From: CAXBOO01 sp963977425
GTDB lineage: Bacteria; Bacteroidota; Bacteroidia; Flavobacteriales_D; Luteibaculaceae
Direction: 5' to 3'
DNA length: 64,000 nucleotides
Assembly: GCA_963977425.1 (NCBI GenBank)
Contig: CAXBOO010000004.1
Span: 62,001 to 126,000 of the forward strand
Shown: piece after piece, positions 8,423-15,638 of the stretch
Layout: each line of letters starts with the position of its first letter
How positions within the stretch are numbered: position 1 is the first letter of the stretch
Made by a program: the position numbers and the translations under genes
Notes under the pieces: model-generated
The model's input: only the letters and a program-made list of their open reading frames with translations
What the model was told of the DNA's origin: nothing
The model's database searches: none

Positions 8423-11400
8423 ATGAAACAGATACAACAAGACAATTTATTTAAAGCATTTGGTCTTTTTATTGAAGCCTTTCGCCCTTATGTCGTGGCA
8501 GTACTCACTGGGCCAGCAGGAGACAAATGGCCTGTATGGTTTGTAGAAGCACTCTACCCACAGCAGCAAGACAATTGGAATCAGGGATTGAAATCAGGTT
8601 CTTCTCCTGAGTCCTTGATAGACTACCCCTACCTCAAAAGCTTCGCTTTGAAGTACAAAGATCTATTACGTGCCGATTTTAAAAAGGACACCAACAAACT
8701 CGCTACTCGATTGGAAACAATTTATGATGTTAGGAATAAGTTGGCCCATTTCCAGGAAATATCGGATGATGAGTTTGCTGAAACATTCATCAACATGAAG
8801 AGCATTGCAAGAGCCATTCAAATGGATGAACTGGAAGAAGCCTTGGCCTTACTCCAAGAAACTAAAGATGATGAACCAACATCCAAAAAAGATGCTAAAG
8901 ATATAACACCCATAGAGCATGGTGCATTGGTTCCTTGGTTCAGAGTGGTTAGTCCACACATGGACATCAAACAAGGACGATTGGATGAATCTGTCTTTGC
9001 GGCAAATCTCGCTGAAGTGGCCTTGGGAAATGGTCGGGAAATTTATAGCAATCCTGGGGTTTTCTTTTCTAAAACCTTTTTCACGGCTGGCCTCAAAAAC
9101 GTAGCTAAAACTGTACTGAAAGGATTAAATGGAAAAGAAGATGCTGAAAACCGCGTTATTTCTTTGCAGACAGGATTTGGTGGCGGTAAAACACATACAC
9201 TCATATCGCTCTATCATTTAAGCAAATGGGGCAATAATGCTGTAAAATCCAGTTATACAAAAGAACTTTTATCCTATACGGGTGCACCAGAATTTGACAG
9301 TGCGAATATCGCTGTTTTTACCAATACCACAAACGATGCTGCCAACGGCAGACTTGCAGAAGAAGGTATTCATATTCAAACCATTTGGGGAGAATTGGCT
9401 TACCAATTGGGTGGCAAAGAGGCATATGAAATTATTCGAAAGAATGATGAACAACTTATTGCACCAGCTGGCTTATTCAAGCAAGTATTGGCACAATGTA
9501 CACCTGCACTAATTTTGATAGATGAGTTGGCGGATTATTGTGTGAAAGCATCTGCAAGAAAAGCTGGTAACAGCAGCTTAGCTGACCAGACCATAAGTTT
9601 CATGCAAGAACTGACAGAAGCTGTTGCCTCAGTCAATAATTGCGTCGCAGTAATTACGCTGCCTGCAAGTGTTCAAGAAGTCGGAAATACTCCGGAAGCA
9701 CAAGCCATTTTAAGCTCCTTACAAAAACGAGTAAGCCGAGTGGGTGCAGACACACAGCCCGTAGCGGATGAAGAAATATATGAGGTAATCAGAAGAAGGT
9801 TATTCGAGGATATTGGCGATGAAAAAACGATAGATTCAATAGCAGAGCATTATATGTCCATGTACCAAGAGTACTGGTCAGAGCTTCCACCAAACGCCAA
9901 CAAGTCTGAGTACAAGCTAAAAATTATTAAATCATATCCTTTTCACCCAGAATTAATTGATGCCTTTAGAGTAAGGTGGGCAAGCCATCATGATTTCCAA
10001 CGAACCAGAGGAGTCTTGCGATTATTGGCTGCTATCGTTAGTGACTTATGGAAACGTCAACAATCACTTCCTGGGGGCAATGCTATGATTCACACGGGTG
10101 TTGTGAACTTTGCCAACTTAGACGCCCTTTCAGGCCAGTTAAAAAAACTTTATGGGAATGGCTATGATTCCGTCATTTCAGCTGATGCTGCTGGTTCTTC
10201 TTCTAACGCATTCAAGATTGACAGCAATAAAAAGGAATATGGTGATTGGTATTTGACCCAATCCATTGCCTCAGTCATCCTAATGAACTCATTTGGAAGT
10301 GAGGGAACTAATAAGGGGATTTCAGTGCCTGAACTAAAATTGAATCTTCTGGTACCACACGGCTTTAATCACAACAGTGTAAATGGCGCACTGGATGAAT
10401 TAGAAAACAATGCCTACTACCTCTATTATGCACAATCCTCCAGCTCTGGTAAAAGGTATTGGTTTCACACCAAGCCAAACATCAATATCCTAATTAATCA
10501 GGCAAAGGGTGATGTAAAATCTGAGGACATAACAGCTGAAATCATCAATCGCCTGCATCAAAAAAGCAAGAATGTTAATGGGTTTAACGTGCTTGTAAAC
10601 CCAGCAGAAGATATACCGGAGCAATTAAAGCCAACACTTTTGATTTTGAGTCCAAATCACTTGGCAAACCCAAATGGACTAAACGGCAAAACGCTTCCAC
10701 TCATTGAGAAAATAGCCACCAAAAAAGGGAAAAGTGAACGCATTTATAGAAACACCATGCTGTTCTTGGTTTGCTCAGAACTTGGAATCGGAAAGTTACA
10801 ATCAGATGTAAGAGAGTATTTGGCATGTCAAAAAATCAACTCCGAATACAACAATCAGCTCGAGCAAGAACAAAAAACGGATTTGAGAAAAAGACTGGAC
10901 GATGCTTCAAAAAGTTCAGAATCATCTCTTGTTGCTGCATATTCCATTGTTACAAAGTTCTCAGTGAAAAACGGAACAGACGTGCTTCAAGTCAGACAAT
11001 TTAGAGACAGTATCGATGCACAGATAAACACCAACATTTTGGATGCTTTAAAAGAGGAGGAATGGCTTTTAGAATCTGTCGGGCTGAGCACATTGAAGAA
11101 CAACAATTTACTCCCTACACCGGAACAAGCCATCAAAGCTAAAGACATCTTTGAAGCCTTTCTTCGCTTTGACGATAAACCAATGATTACTGGTCCTGAA
11201 GCGGTAGCAAAAAGCATTCAAAAATATTGCACCAATGGCGAGTATTGCATTGCTACGGGCGATGGAACTAATTACACGAGATTCTTTTTTCAAGAACCGG
11301 TTCCTTTCTTTGATGTCAATGACATTACGTATTGGTTGGTAGACAAAAGCCTTAAACCAGCTCCACAGCAACCAAGCTCGGGAACCAATTCTGCCTCAAA

Positions 11401-11716
11401 TAATTCCGCAACACCAGTTTCAGGAGTCAACGAAATTCCTGTTGAACCTCTTGGATCAAAGTCGGAAGAATCAAGTTCAGGCTCAAAACAATTCAAATCA
11501 ATTACGGTGAGTGGGAATGTTCCATTGGAACGATACACAGAGCTATTCAACTATTTCATTACCCCATTTGCCATGAACGGCAACAAGATAGACATAGAAG
11601 TAAATTTTAAAATAAAAGCCAGTACTGGAAATCCAATTGATGACAGTAAACAACAATATAAGTCAGCCAAAGAAGCAGCTAAGCAGCTTGGGTTGAATTT
11701 TGAGGAGGAGGATTAG
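8423..11716 (+). CDS. DUF499 ATPase with N-terminal Swt1-type HEPN domain
   Basis: 1097 residues, COG1483-like. The N-terminal about 160 residues look like a Swt1-type HEPN domain carrying RNKLAH (Arg104 to His109), which fits the RX4-6H motif of HEPN ribonucleases. The central ATPase has GFGGGKTH (Lys256, Walker A) and LILIDELADY (Asp367-Glu368, Walker B). A low-complexity Ser/Pro/Asn linker near 985-1030 precedes a conserved C-terminal domain ending in an acidic tail. BREX BrxC/PglY ATPases belong to the same broad family. It is last in the operon, and the next 29 bases lead into a structured element with no clear intrinsic terminator. Likely role: large ATPase of the defence complex. Whether HEPN is an active RNase or only a binding module is open. 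Confidence 0.9.
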   Translation: MKQIQQDNLFKAFGLFIEAFRPYVVAVLTGPAGDKWPVWFVEALYPQQQDNWNQGLKSGSSPESLIDYPYLKSFALKYKDLLRADFKKDTNKLATRLETIYDVRNKLAHFQEISDDEFAETFINMKSIARAIQMDELEEALALLQETKDDEPTSKKDAKDITPIEHGALVPWFRVVSPHMDIKQGRLDESVFAANLAEVALGNGREIYSNPGVFFSKTFFTAGLKNVAKTVLKGLNGKEDAENRVISLQTGFGGGKTHTLISLYHLSKWGNNAVKSSYTKELLSYTGAPEFDSANIAVFTNTTNDAANGRLAEEGIHIQTIWGELAYQLGGKEAYEIIRKNDEQLIAPAGLFKQVLAQCTPALILIDELADYCVKASARKAGNSSLADQTISFMQELTEAVASVNNCVAVITLPASVQEVGNTPEAQAILSSLQKRVSRVGADTQPVADEEIYEVIRRRLFEDIGDEKTIDSIAEHYMSMYQEYWSELPPNANKSEYKLKIIKSYPFHPELIDAFRVRWASHHDFQRTRGVLRLLAAIVSDLWKRQQSLPGGNAMIHTGVVNFANLDALSGQLKKLYGNGYDSVISADAAGSSSNAFKIDSNKKEYGDWYLTQSIASVILMNSFGSEGTNKGISVPELKLNLLVPHGFNHNSVNGALDELENNAYYLYYAQSSSSGKRYWFHTKPNINILINQAKGDVKSEDITAEIINRLHQKSKNVNGFNVLVNPAEDIPEQLKPTLLILSPNHLANPNGLNGKTLPLIEKIATKKGKSERIYRNTMLFLVCSELGIGKLQSDVREYLACQKINSEYNNQLEQEQKTDLRKRLDDASKSSESSLVAAYSIVTKFSVKNGTDVLQVRQFRDSIDAQINTNILDALKEEEWLLESVGLSTLKNNNLLPTPEQAIKAKDIFEAFLRFDDKPMITGPEAVAKSIQKYCTNGEYCIATGDGTNYTRFFFQEPVPFFDVNDITYWLVDKSLKPAPQQPSSGTNSASNNSATPVSGVNEIPVEPLGSKSEESSSGSKQFKSITVSGNVPLERYTELFNYFITPFAMNGNKIDIEVNFKIKASTGNPIDDSKQQYKSAKEAAKQLGLNFEEED

Positions 11717-11745
11717 TCGTTTAATCAGTCTAGCCTCCCCCTCAC

Positions 11746-11975
11746 ACTTTCAAGCACATTTGCAGGTCGCTCAATGCCAACGCACAGCCAAAACCTGCAA
11801 AAGAGCTTTCAAGTCCCTGCCCGTGAAAAGAGAAATTTTAAAAAATGCCCCGCCGCACAAGTGGACATTGAAAATGAGAATAAAAACGAAAAGAAAATAA
11901 AGCATGAAAGCACAACAATGTGTATAGTGCATAGCACCCTGCGGGATGCTACGACACCATACACGGAACATTGTG
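11746..11975. repeat. right composite structured element bracketing the defence cassette
   Basis: Hairpin at 11746-11814: ACTT/AAGT, a TC/TC loop, AAGC/GCTT, an ACA/AGA internal loop, then nine pairs TTTGCAGGT/ACCTGCAAA and a 25-base loop. Next is the block at 11828-11848 that mirrors 1460-1479, then GCATGAAAGCACAAC at 11902-11916 mirroring 1355-1368. A large imperfect palindrome follows at 11911-11975: CACAA/TTGTG outermost, TGTGTAT/ATACACG, GTG/CAC, TAGCA/TGCTA, CCC/GGG. Two small open frames cross this stretch (11700-11980) but have no coding character. It fills most of the 287-base gap between the ATPase and the DUF4160 gene. Confidence 0.65.
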
Positions 11976-12003
11976 ACTAATTAAACACTTCTAAATCGTA
12001 ATA

Positions 12004-12360
12004 ATGAGAATATTTGAATCCATACTACAAGATTTACTAAAGTATTATTTAGGATTAGATGATGGGTCACTTAATAAGCATTTAAACGAACCTGCTTTAG
12101 CAACAAAAGAGCGGGTTTCGACTATTGATGACCTTCGGGTAATTATATATCCGAACGACCATTTTCCACCACATTTTCATGTGCTCTCCAAAAACAAAGA
12201 GATTAATGCTAAATTTAAGATTGAAAATTGCGAATTAATATCTGGAAAGATCAGCTCAAAGAACCTTAAAAAGATATATGCTTTTTATAAAGGAATGAAA
12301 GGTAAAATGATTTTACAGGCCATTTGGAGTAAATATCAAGTGAAAAATGGTGGGAATTAA
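12004..12360 (+). CDS. DUF4160 domain protein
   Basis: 118 residues. The DUF4160 signature is visible in the second half: VIIYPNDHFPPHFHV with its paired histidines, then a short basic helix-rich end (SSKNLKKIYAFYKGMKGK). DUF4160 proteins are small and often sit beside a DUF2442 partner in a way that suggests toxin-antitoxin pairing; no partner is present here. It begins 28 bases after the palindrome at 11911-11975 and is followed by a short hairpin with a T run, so it looks like a stand-alone cassette gene with its own boundaries. Function is unknown. Confidence 0.75.
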   Translation: MRIFESILQDLLKYYLGLDDGSLNKHLNEPALATKERVSTIDDLRVIIYPNDHFPPHFHVLSKNKEINAKFKIENCELISGKISSKNLKKIYAFYKGMKGKMILQAIWSKYQVKNGGN

Positions 12361-12378
12361 TCACGAAAAATAGTAAAT

Positions 12379-12396
12379 ACATCATAGTGATGTTTT
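12379..12396 (+). terminator. possible terminator after the DUF4160 gene
   Basis: Perfect six-pair stem ACATCA-TAG-TGATGT followed by a short T run, 18 bases after the stop codon. The stem is AT-rich and thus weak. The rest of 12361-12609 holds a palindrome at 12487-12502 and no gene. Confidence 0.35.
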
Positions 12397-12486
12397 AGAA
12401 GAGGTGACTATAAAAACAATGTGGGCTACTATTGTCGATGTGGAAAAGGCGCTTTCCTTAACCTTGCATTATAGCGATTACAAATG

Positions 12487-12502
12487 TTACAGAATTCTGT
12501 AA
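12487..12502. promoter_or_regulatory. perfect 16-base palindrome, possible operator
   Basis: TTACAGAATTCTGTAA is a perfect palindrome in an otherwise gene-free stretch between the DUF4160 gene and the convergent P-loop ATPase gene. It fits a homodimer binding site. No promoter next to it is clear, so the role is a guess. Confidence 0.3.
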
Positions 12503-12609
12503 AACCGCGATTTATTTTCAAAGTCATAGCGATAATCTAATGCGTTGTATTATGCTGTTTGGAAGTAATATCCACCCTGCATAGATTTTACACAAGGTGG
12601 AGGTTGATG

Positions 12610-13287
12610 TTATTCATCATCTGCTTCTGCCCAAAGCAAAAGCTGAGCACCTACATTTTCAGTAAGAATGGAAGGTTTTTGACCTCGAAAGAGGCCGGTA
12701 CGATCTTTAGTAATACTTCCTGTATTGTTTTGGTCTAGATTCACCACGATCGTGAATTCATAATCTACTCCATTGCGCTGAATAGGCTTTGTACCGATCT
12801 TTTCAGGAACATGCTTTCCATTCACCAGGTTGAGCACATAATCTTGCTTGGTACGCATGGTACAAATGATGTGGCAATTGCTGTTCAGAATGGCTGCAAT
12901 GAACTTGTTTTGCCTTGGTGTAATTCTTGCCCAATTGGTAAACGAATTACCTTCTAATGAAGCATGTTCTGATACGAGGCTTTCCCAAGCATGGCTAATG
13001 GAATCTATTATAATTATTTCAGCACCTTTTTTTTCAAGTAGATGAATGGCTCGCACATAATTTTCTGGATTATGTGGGTTGTCCAACTTGATGACCTTAA
13101 AATTACCGAGATGAGCATAAAGATGGGATGATCCATTTTCGGTATCGATAACGGCTACTTTCTGCAAACTGCCCTTGCCTAAACCTTTGGCTATTCTAAG
13201 ACTGCTATAAGTTTTTCCGGCGCCTGAACAGCCCTGTATGGCCATCTTAATTTTGGTGTTCTGTCTATTTGCTGCTTCTATTTTCAT
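12610..13287 (-). CDS. phage/element-type RecA-like P-loop ATPase (Sak4-like)
   Basis: 225 residues with Walker A GCSGAGKT (19-26) and a hydrophobic Walker B strand ending EIIIIDS (Asp95). The size and layout fit the AAA_24/Sak4 group: RecA-core ATPases of phages and integrative elements that promote single-strand annealing or recombination together with an SSB. It starts just downstream of a decayed integrase on the same strand, consistent with an integrative element or prophage remnant. It appears intact. An alternative is a general element nucleotide-binding protein of unknown role; no SSB or partner recombinase is visible nearby. Confidence 0.78.
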   Translation of the reverse strand: MKIEAANRQNTKIKMAIQGCSGAGKTYSSLRIAKGLGKGSLQKVAVIDTENGSSHLYAHLGNFKVIKLDNPHNPENYVRAIHLLEKKGAEIIIIDSISHAWESLVSEHASLEGNSFTNWARITPRQNKFIAAILNSNCHIICTMRTKQDYVLNLVNGKHVPEKIGTKPIQRNGVDYEFTIVVNLDQNNTGSITKDRTGLFRGQKPSILTENVGAQLLLWAEADDE

Positions 13288-13298
13288 GGTTTTTTATT

Positions 13299-13675
13299 TT
13301 ATAAATTGTTGAGTTTACTTTTGTTTTTTATATTTTCCTTCCGATTGTGTAGCTGTATGGCTGTGTAATTTTCATTTACCACCAGAGGGAAGACATACTT
13401 TTTATCTCCATTGATTGCCGTCAATATTCTTCCACTCTAAGGGCATTGTATCTTAGAAATATATCCCACGACTGTAGAAGGAGAAAAGAAAAATAAGCTA
13501 TCGATAATAGAAGATTAGGGTGGTCTTCAAGGTTTAAATCACGAATGGAGAGAAATTGTTGCTTTGTTAAGGCACGCTTATTCGGGGTCGATTTTAGGTT
13601 TGAAATTTCATAGTCGTCGAAAGGATATTGATCCTTTTTCATTAGGCCACTTTTGATGGCTCTATTGAACATGAT
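13299..13675 (-). pseudogene. decayed tyrosine recombinase (integrase) fragment
   Basis: Read on the minus strand from 13672, the segment FNRAIKSGLM...YPFDDYEIS...KRALTKQQFLSIRDLNLE matches the start of the catalytic domain of Bacteroidota integrases. A frameshift follows near 13480; the next frame gives FSFYSRGIYF (the box I Arg region), a stop, then MPLEWKNIDGNQW. A third frame at 13299-13395 gives KYVFP...NENYTAIQLHNR, matching a later part of the same family. The N-terminal core-binding region, the stretch between WKNI and YVFP, and the catalytic C-terminus with its Tyr are missing. It cannot be functional. It shows that an integrase once occupied this junction. Confidence 0.75.
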
Positions 13676-13678
13676 TAG

Positions 13679-14104
13679 AGGTTATTTAGAAAAGAATCAA
13701 TCCAGGAGCCGTTTCAGTCCGAACATGAAAAAGTTACTATAGTTACCCCTCAAACAAACCTTTTATTTTCACATGTTACGCCTTTACCTAAAGTTGAAAG
13801 TATTGAAGTAGAAGCGCCAGTCGATTTGATTAATCAGTTTAGTTCAAATGAAAGTGAACGAATTGAATTCCCTAAAAAGGAAGAGGATTGGAGCTCCGAT
13901 ATTTTAAGCCTTGAAACTTTCTTTGCTAGCGCATCATTTCCACCACAGCCGGTAAAGGTTGACCTAGGCAGTACGGTAACGAACCTACCTTTATTTATAG
14001 CAAGTCATTTATCTATTGTGAAAGCGAACAATGGTAAAGACTCCTTCAAGCCCTACTTAAACCGATTGGAAACAGTACGTATTCAGTTAACTGAATTAAT
14101 CTAA
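13679..14104 (+). pseudogene. 5'-truncated gene with a DUF6965-like C-terminal domain
   Basis: The frame is open from just after a stop at 13676-13678 to 14104, but no ATG start lies upstream of the conserved part; the first possible start is a TTG at 13826. The C-terminal about 70 residues (DWSSDILSLETFFASASFPP, SHLSIVKANNGKDSFKPYLN) resemble the small DUF6965 domain at the end of some Bacteroidota mobile-element proteins. The upstream residues are Pro/Val/Glu-rich linker. It is fused head-to-head with the integrase fragment on the other strand, as if one deletion removed the 5' ends of both. It could still be expressed from TTG. Confidence 0.5.
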
Positions 14105-14172
14105 TTCACATATTCTAATATCACAACGCGTGTGCAAAGATTTCATTGGGGTCTATACGCGTACGGAAGAAT

Positions 14173-14197
14173 AACCACCATCAGCAATAGTGGTTTT
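14173..14197 (+). terminator. possible weak terminator
   Basis: Six-pair stem AACCAC/GTGGTT with an 11-base loop and a short T run, in the 200-base gap after the truncated DUF6965-like gene. Two ACGCGT sites nearby (14124, 14156) have no clear meaning. Confidence 0.3.
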
Positions 14198-14304
14198 AAT
14201 TGTTGGCAATAATCAATCTGAAAGGCAATTGTTTTTCGAACGGTAAAAAGGGAGTCTATCCGGAAACCTTAATGAATCATATCGCACTATCATAACGCAC
14301 GCGC

Positions 14305-14694
14305 ATGCCAAAATTGAAAGCCTTAAATTTGAGCATGGCGTACGATAAAGGGAAAATCTATAAGCAAGCTGCAGAAGCCATAAGTGCAAACAATCTTTTT
14401 TTTATTGAAGAAACCGTTTCCCTTCTCCCCTGTAGCAAGTCAACGTTTTACGAGTATTTCCCTGTGGAATCGGACGAAATGAACGCATTAAAAGAACTAT
14501 TGGAAGTGAACAAGGTCGCAACAAAGGCAAAGATTAGAGCAAAGCTATTTGAAAGCAATAGAGCATCAGAGTTATTGCCTTTGTATAGACTGATTGCAAC
14601 CCAGGAGGAGCGAAGATGCTTAAATCAATCCTATATTGACCATACCACTAATGAACAGCCGGTAAACATTGCGCCAATTGAATGGGTTAATTAA
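14305..14694 (+). CDS. phage terminase small-subunit-like protein
   Basis: 129 residues. The order is a short helix (AYDKGKIYKQAAEAIS), a helix-turn-helix-like segment around CSKSTFYEYFP, then KAKIRAKLFESNRASELLPL and LYRLIATQEERRCLNQSY. This pattern recalls small DNA-packaging/terminase-type proteins of Bacteroidota phages, which bind DNA through an N-terminal HTH. No large terminase, portal or capsid gene follows: the island ends at the tRNA about 150 bases downstream. It is therefore either the end of a degraded prophage or a domesticated DNA-binding protein. The assignment rests on pattern resemblance only. Confidence 0.5.
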   Translation: MPKLKALNLSMAYDKGKIYKQAAEAISANNLFFIEETVSLLPCSKSTFYEYFPVESDEMNALKELLEVNKVATKAKIRAKLFESNRASELLPLYRLIATQEERRCLNQSYIDHTTNEQPVNIAPIEWVN

Positions 14695-14715
14695 ATAAGT
14701 GCTGATGTTTTTTAT

Positions 14716-14748
14716 AACGCCTTCAGGTAGATGTGAGGGCGTTTTTTC
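14716..14748 (+). terminator. intrinsic terminator after 14305-14694 gene
   Basis: Ten-pair stem AACGCCTTCA/TGAGGGCGTT with one T-G pair, followed by a run of T. It lies 22 bases after the stop codon. Confidence 0.75.
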
Positions 14749-14764
14749 TTTGGTGCACCTTCAG

Positions 14765-14788
14765 TTTTTGACAACCTTTTTGACAACC
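14765..14788. repeat. tandem 12-base direct repeat near the tRNA 3' end
   Basis: TTTTTGACAACC occurs twice back to back, 55 bases from the 3' end of the tRNA gene. Short direct repeats at this place are typical of integrase arm-type binding sites at the end of tRNA-integrated elements. I infer that this is the right end of the island. The second copy of the tRNA 3' sequence expected at the left end is not in the window. Confidence 0.45.
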
Positions 14789-14798
14789 TTCTAAAACA

Positions 14799-14836
14799 AA
14801 AAAACCGTAACTACTTGGTAAACAAATAATTACGGC
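14799..14836 (-). terminator. terminator of the tRNA gene
   Basis: On the minus strand, CCGTAA and TTACGG pair across a 19-base loop, followed by a run of seven T. It lies just after the tRNA 3' end. Confidence 0.55.
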
Positions 14837-14842
14837 TTGCAA

Positions 14843-14919
14843 TGGTGGTCCCACATGGGCTCGAACCATGGACCCCCTGATTATGAGTCAGGTGCTCTAA
14901 CCAGCTGAGCTATGAGACC
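14843..14919 (-). tRNA. tRNA with CAT anticodon (Met elongator or Ile2)
   Basis: 77 bases including an encoded CCA. The acceptor arms GGTCTCA/TGGGACC pair, the D-arm AGCTCAGCTGGTTAGAGC is normal, the anticodon loop is CTCATAA and the T-loop is GTTCGAGC. CAT can be elongator methionine or isoleucine-2, whose C34 is changed to lysidine by TilS; the sequence alone does not settle it. The start 5' of the gene faces the chromosome, and its 3' end abuts the mobile island, the usual target for tyrosine integrases. Confidence 0.95.
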
Positions 14920-14972
14920 ATTCCCTGAAAGGGACGGCAAATGTAAAACAATATTGTTAAATATGTAGGGCT

Positions 14973-15635
14973 ATGAACATGGAAAATTTCTCAGCCGATT
15001 TTTTTGAACTCGGAGACGCTCAAAAAAGCTTGAAAATGAAGGCTTACATGAAAAATCATTTTCCTTTTTTAGGCATCTACGCCCAAGATAGAAAGCAGCT
15101 TCAGTCGTTGTATTTCAAAGAATGGACGCCCGAAACTTATTTGACATTAGAAAACACTGTTCTAGCTTTATGGAATAAAAATGAACGCGAGTTTCAGTAT
15201 GCCGGTATCGAATTGTTGCTTGCCAAGCATAAAATATGGTGTCCAGAAATAATTCCTTTCATCAAAAAACTCATTTGCACTAAAAGTTGGTGGGACAGTG
15301 TCGATTTATTGGCGGCAAGTGTTTTGTATAAAGCCCTAGAGAAATTTACCGTTCCTTACGAACTGGTGGTAGAAGATTACTTGGCTTCAGATAATATGTG
15401 GCTGCACCGTTCAGCCGTTATTGTACAGCTTAAACGCAAGCAAAAAACGGATTTAGAATTGTTGCTTTATGCTATCAAAACGGTTCAAACCAACAAAGAG
15501 TTTTTCATTCAAAAAGCCATAGGTTGGTCCTTGCGCGAAGTGTCAAAATGGAATCCAATGTGGGTGATAGAGCAAGTTGAAGTGCTTAAATTAGATGGGC
15601 TAGCTAAACGTGAGGCTTTGAAAAAAATAGAATGA
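14973..15635 (+). CDS. AlkD-like DNA alkylation repair glycosylase
   Basis: 220 residues of HEAT-like helical repeats. AlkD enzymes remove bulky or alkylated bases such as 3- and 7-alkylpurines without base flipping. The three key residues of Bacillus AlkD (Trp, Asp, Arg) have counterparts at Trp107, Asp111 (in SWWDSVD) and Arg146 (in WLHRSAV), with identical spacing of 4 and 35 residues. The C-terminal FFIQKAIGWSLREV is also typical of the family. It is transcribed away from the tRNA, is the first chromosomal gene beyond the island, and ends three bases before the convergent TonB receptor gene. I see nothing unusual in it. Confidence 0.93.
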   Translation: MNMENFSADFFELGDAQKSLKMKAYMKNHFPFLGIYAQDRKQLQSLYFKEWTPETYLTLENTVLALWNKNEREFQYAGIELLLAKHKIWCPEIIPFIKKLICTKSWWDSVDLLAASVLYKALEKFTVPYELVVEDYLASDNMWLHRSAVIVQLKRKQKTDLELLLYAIKTVQTNKEFFIQKAIGWSLREVSKWNPMWVIEQVEVLKLDGLAKREALKKIE

Positions 15636-15638
15636 TAT

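Noticed and set aside
1618..11716. Complete BREX or DISARM system
   Set aside because: No PglZ, BrxA/BrxF, BrxL, DrmA, DrmB or DrmC homolog is encoded; only the helicase, methylase and ATPase parts match.
11700..11980. Two overlapping small plus-strand frames (66 and 68 codons) after the ATPase gene
   Set aside because: They run through the hairpin and palindrome of the right composite element, lack a credible start context and overlap each other; the conserved feature here is structure, not protein.
11717..12003. Integron attC site
   Set aside because: The palindrome lacks GTTRRRY and RYYYAAC core sites and no IntI gene is present, so I list it only as a structured element.
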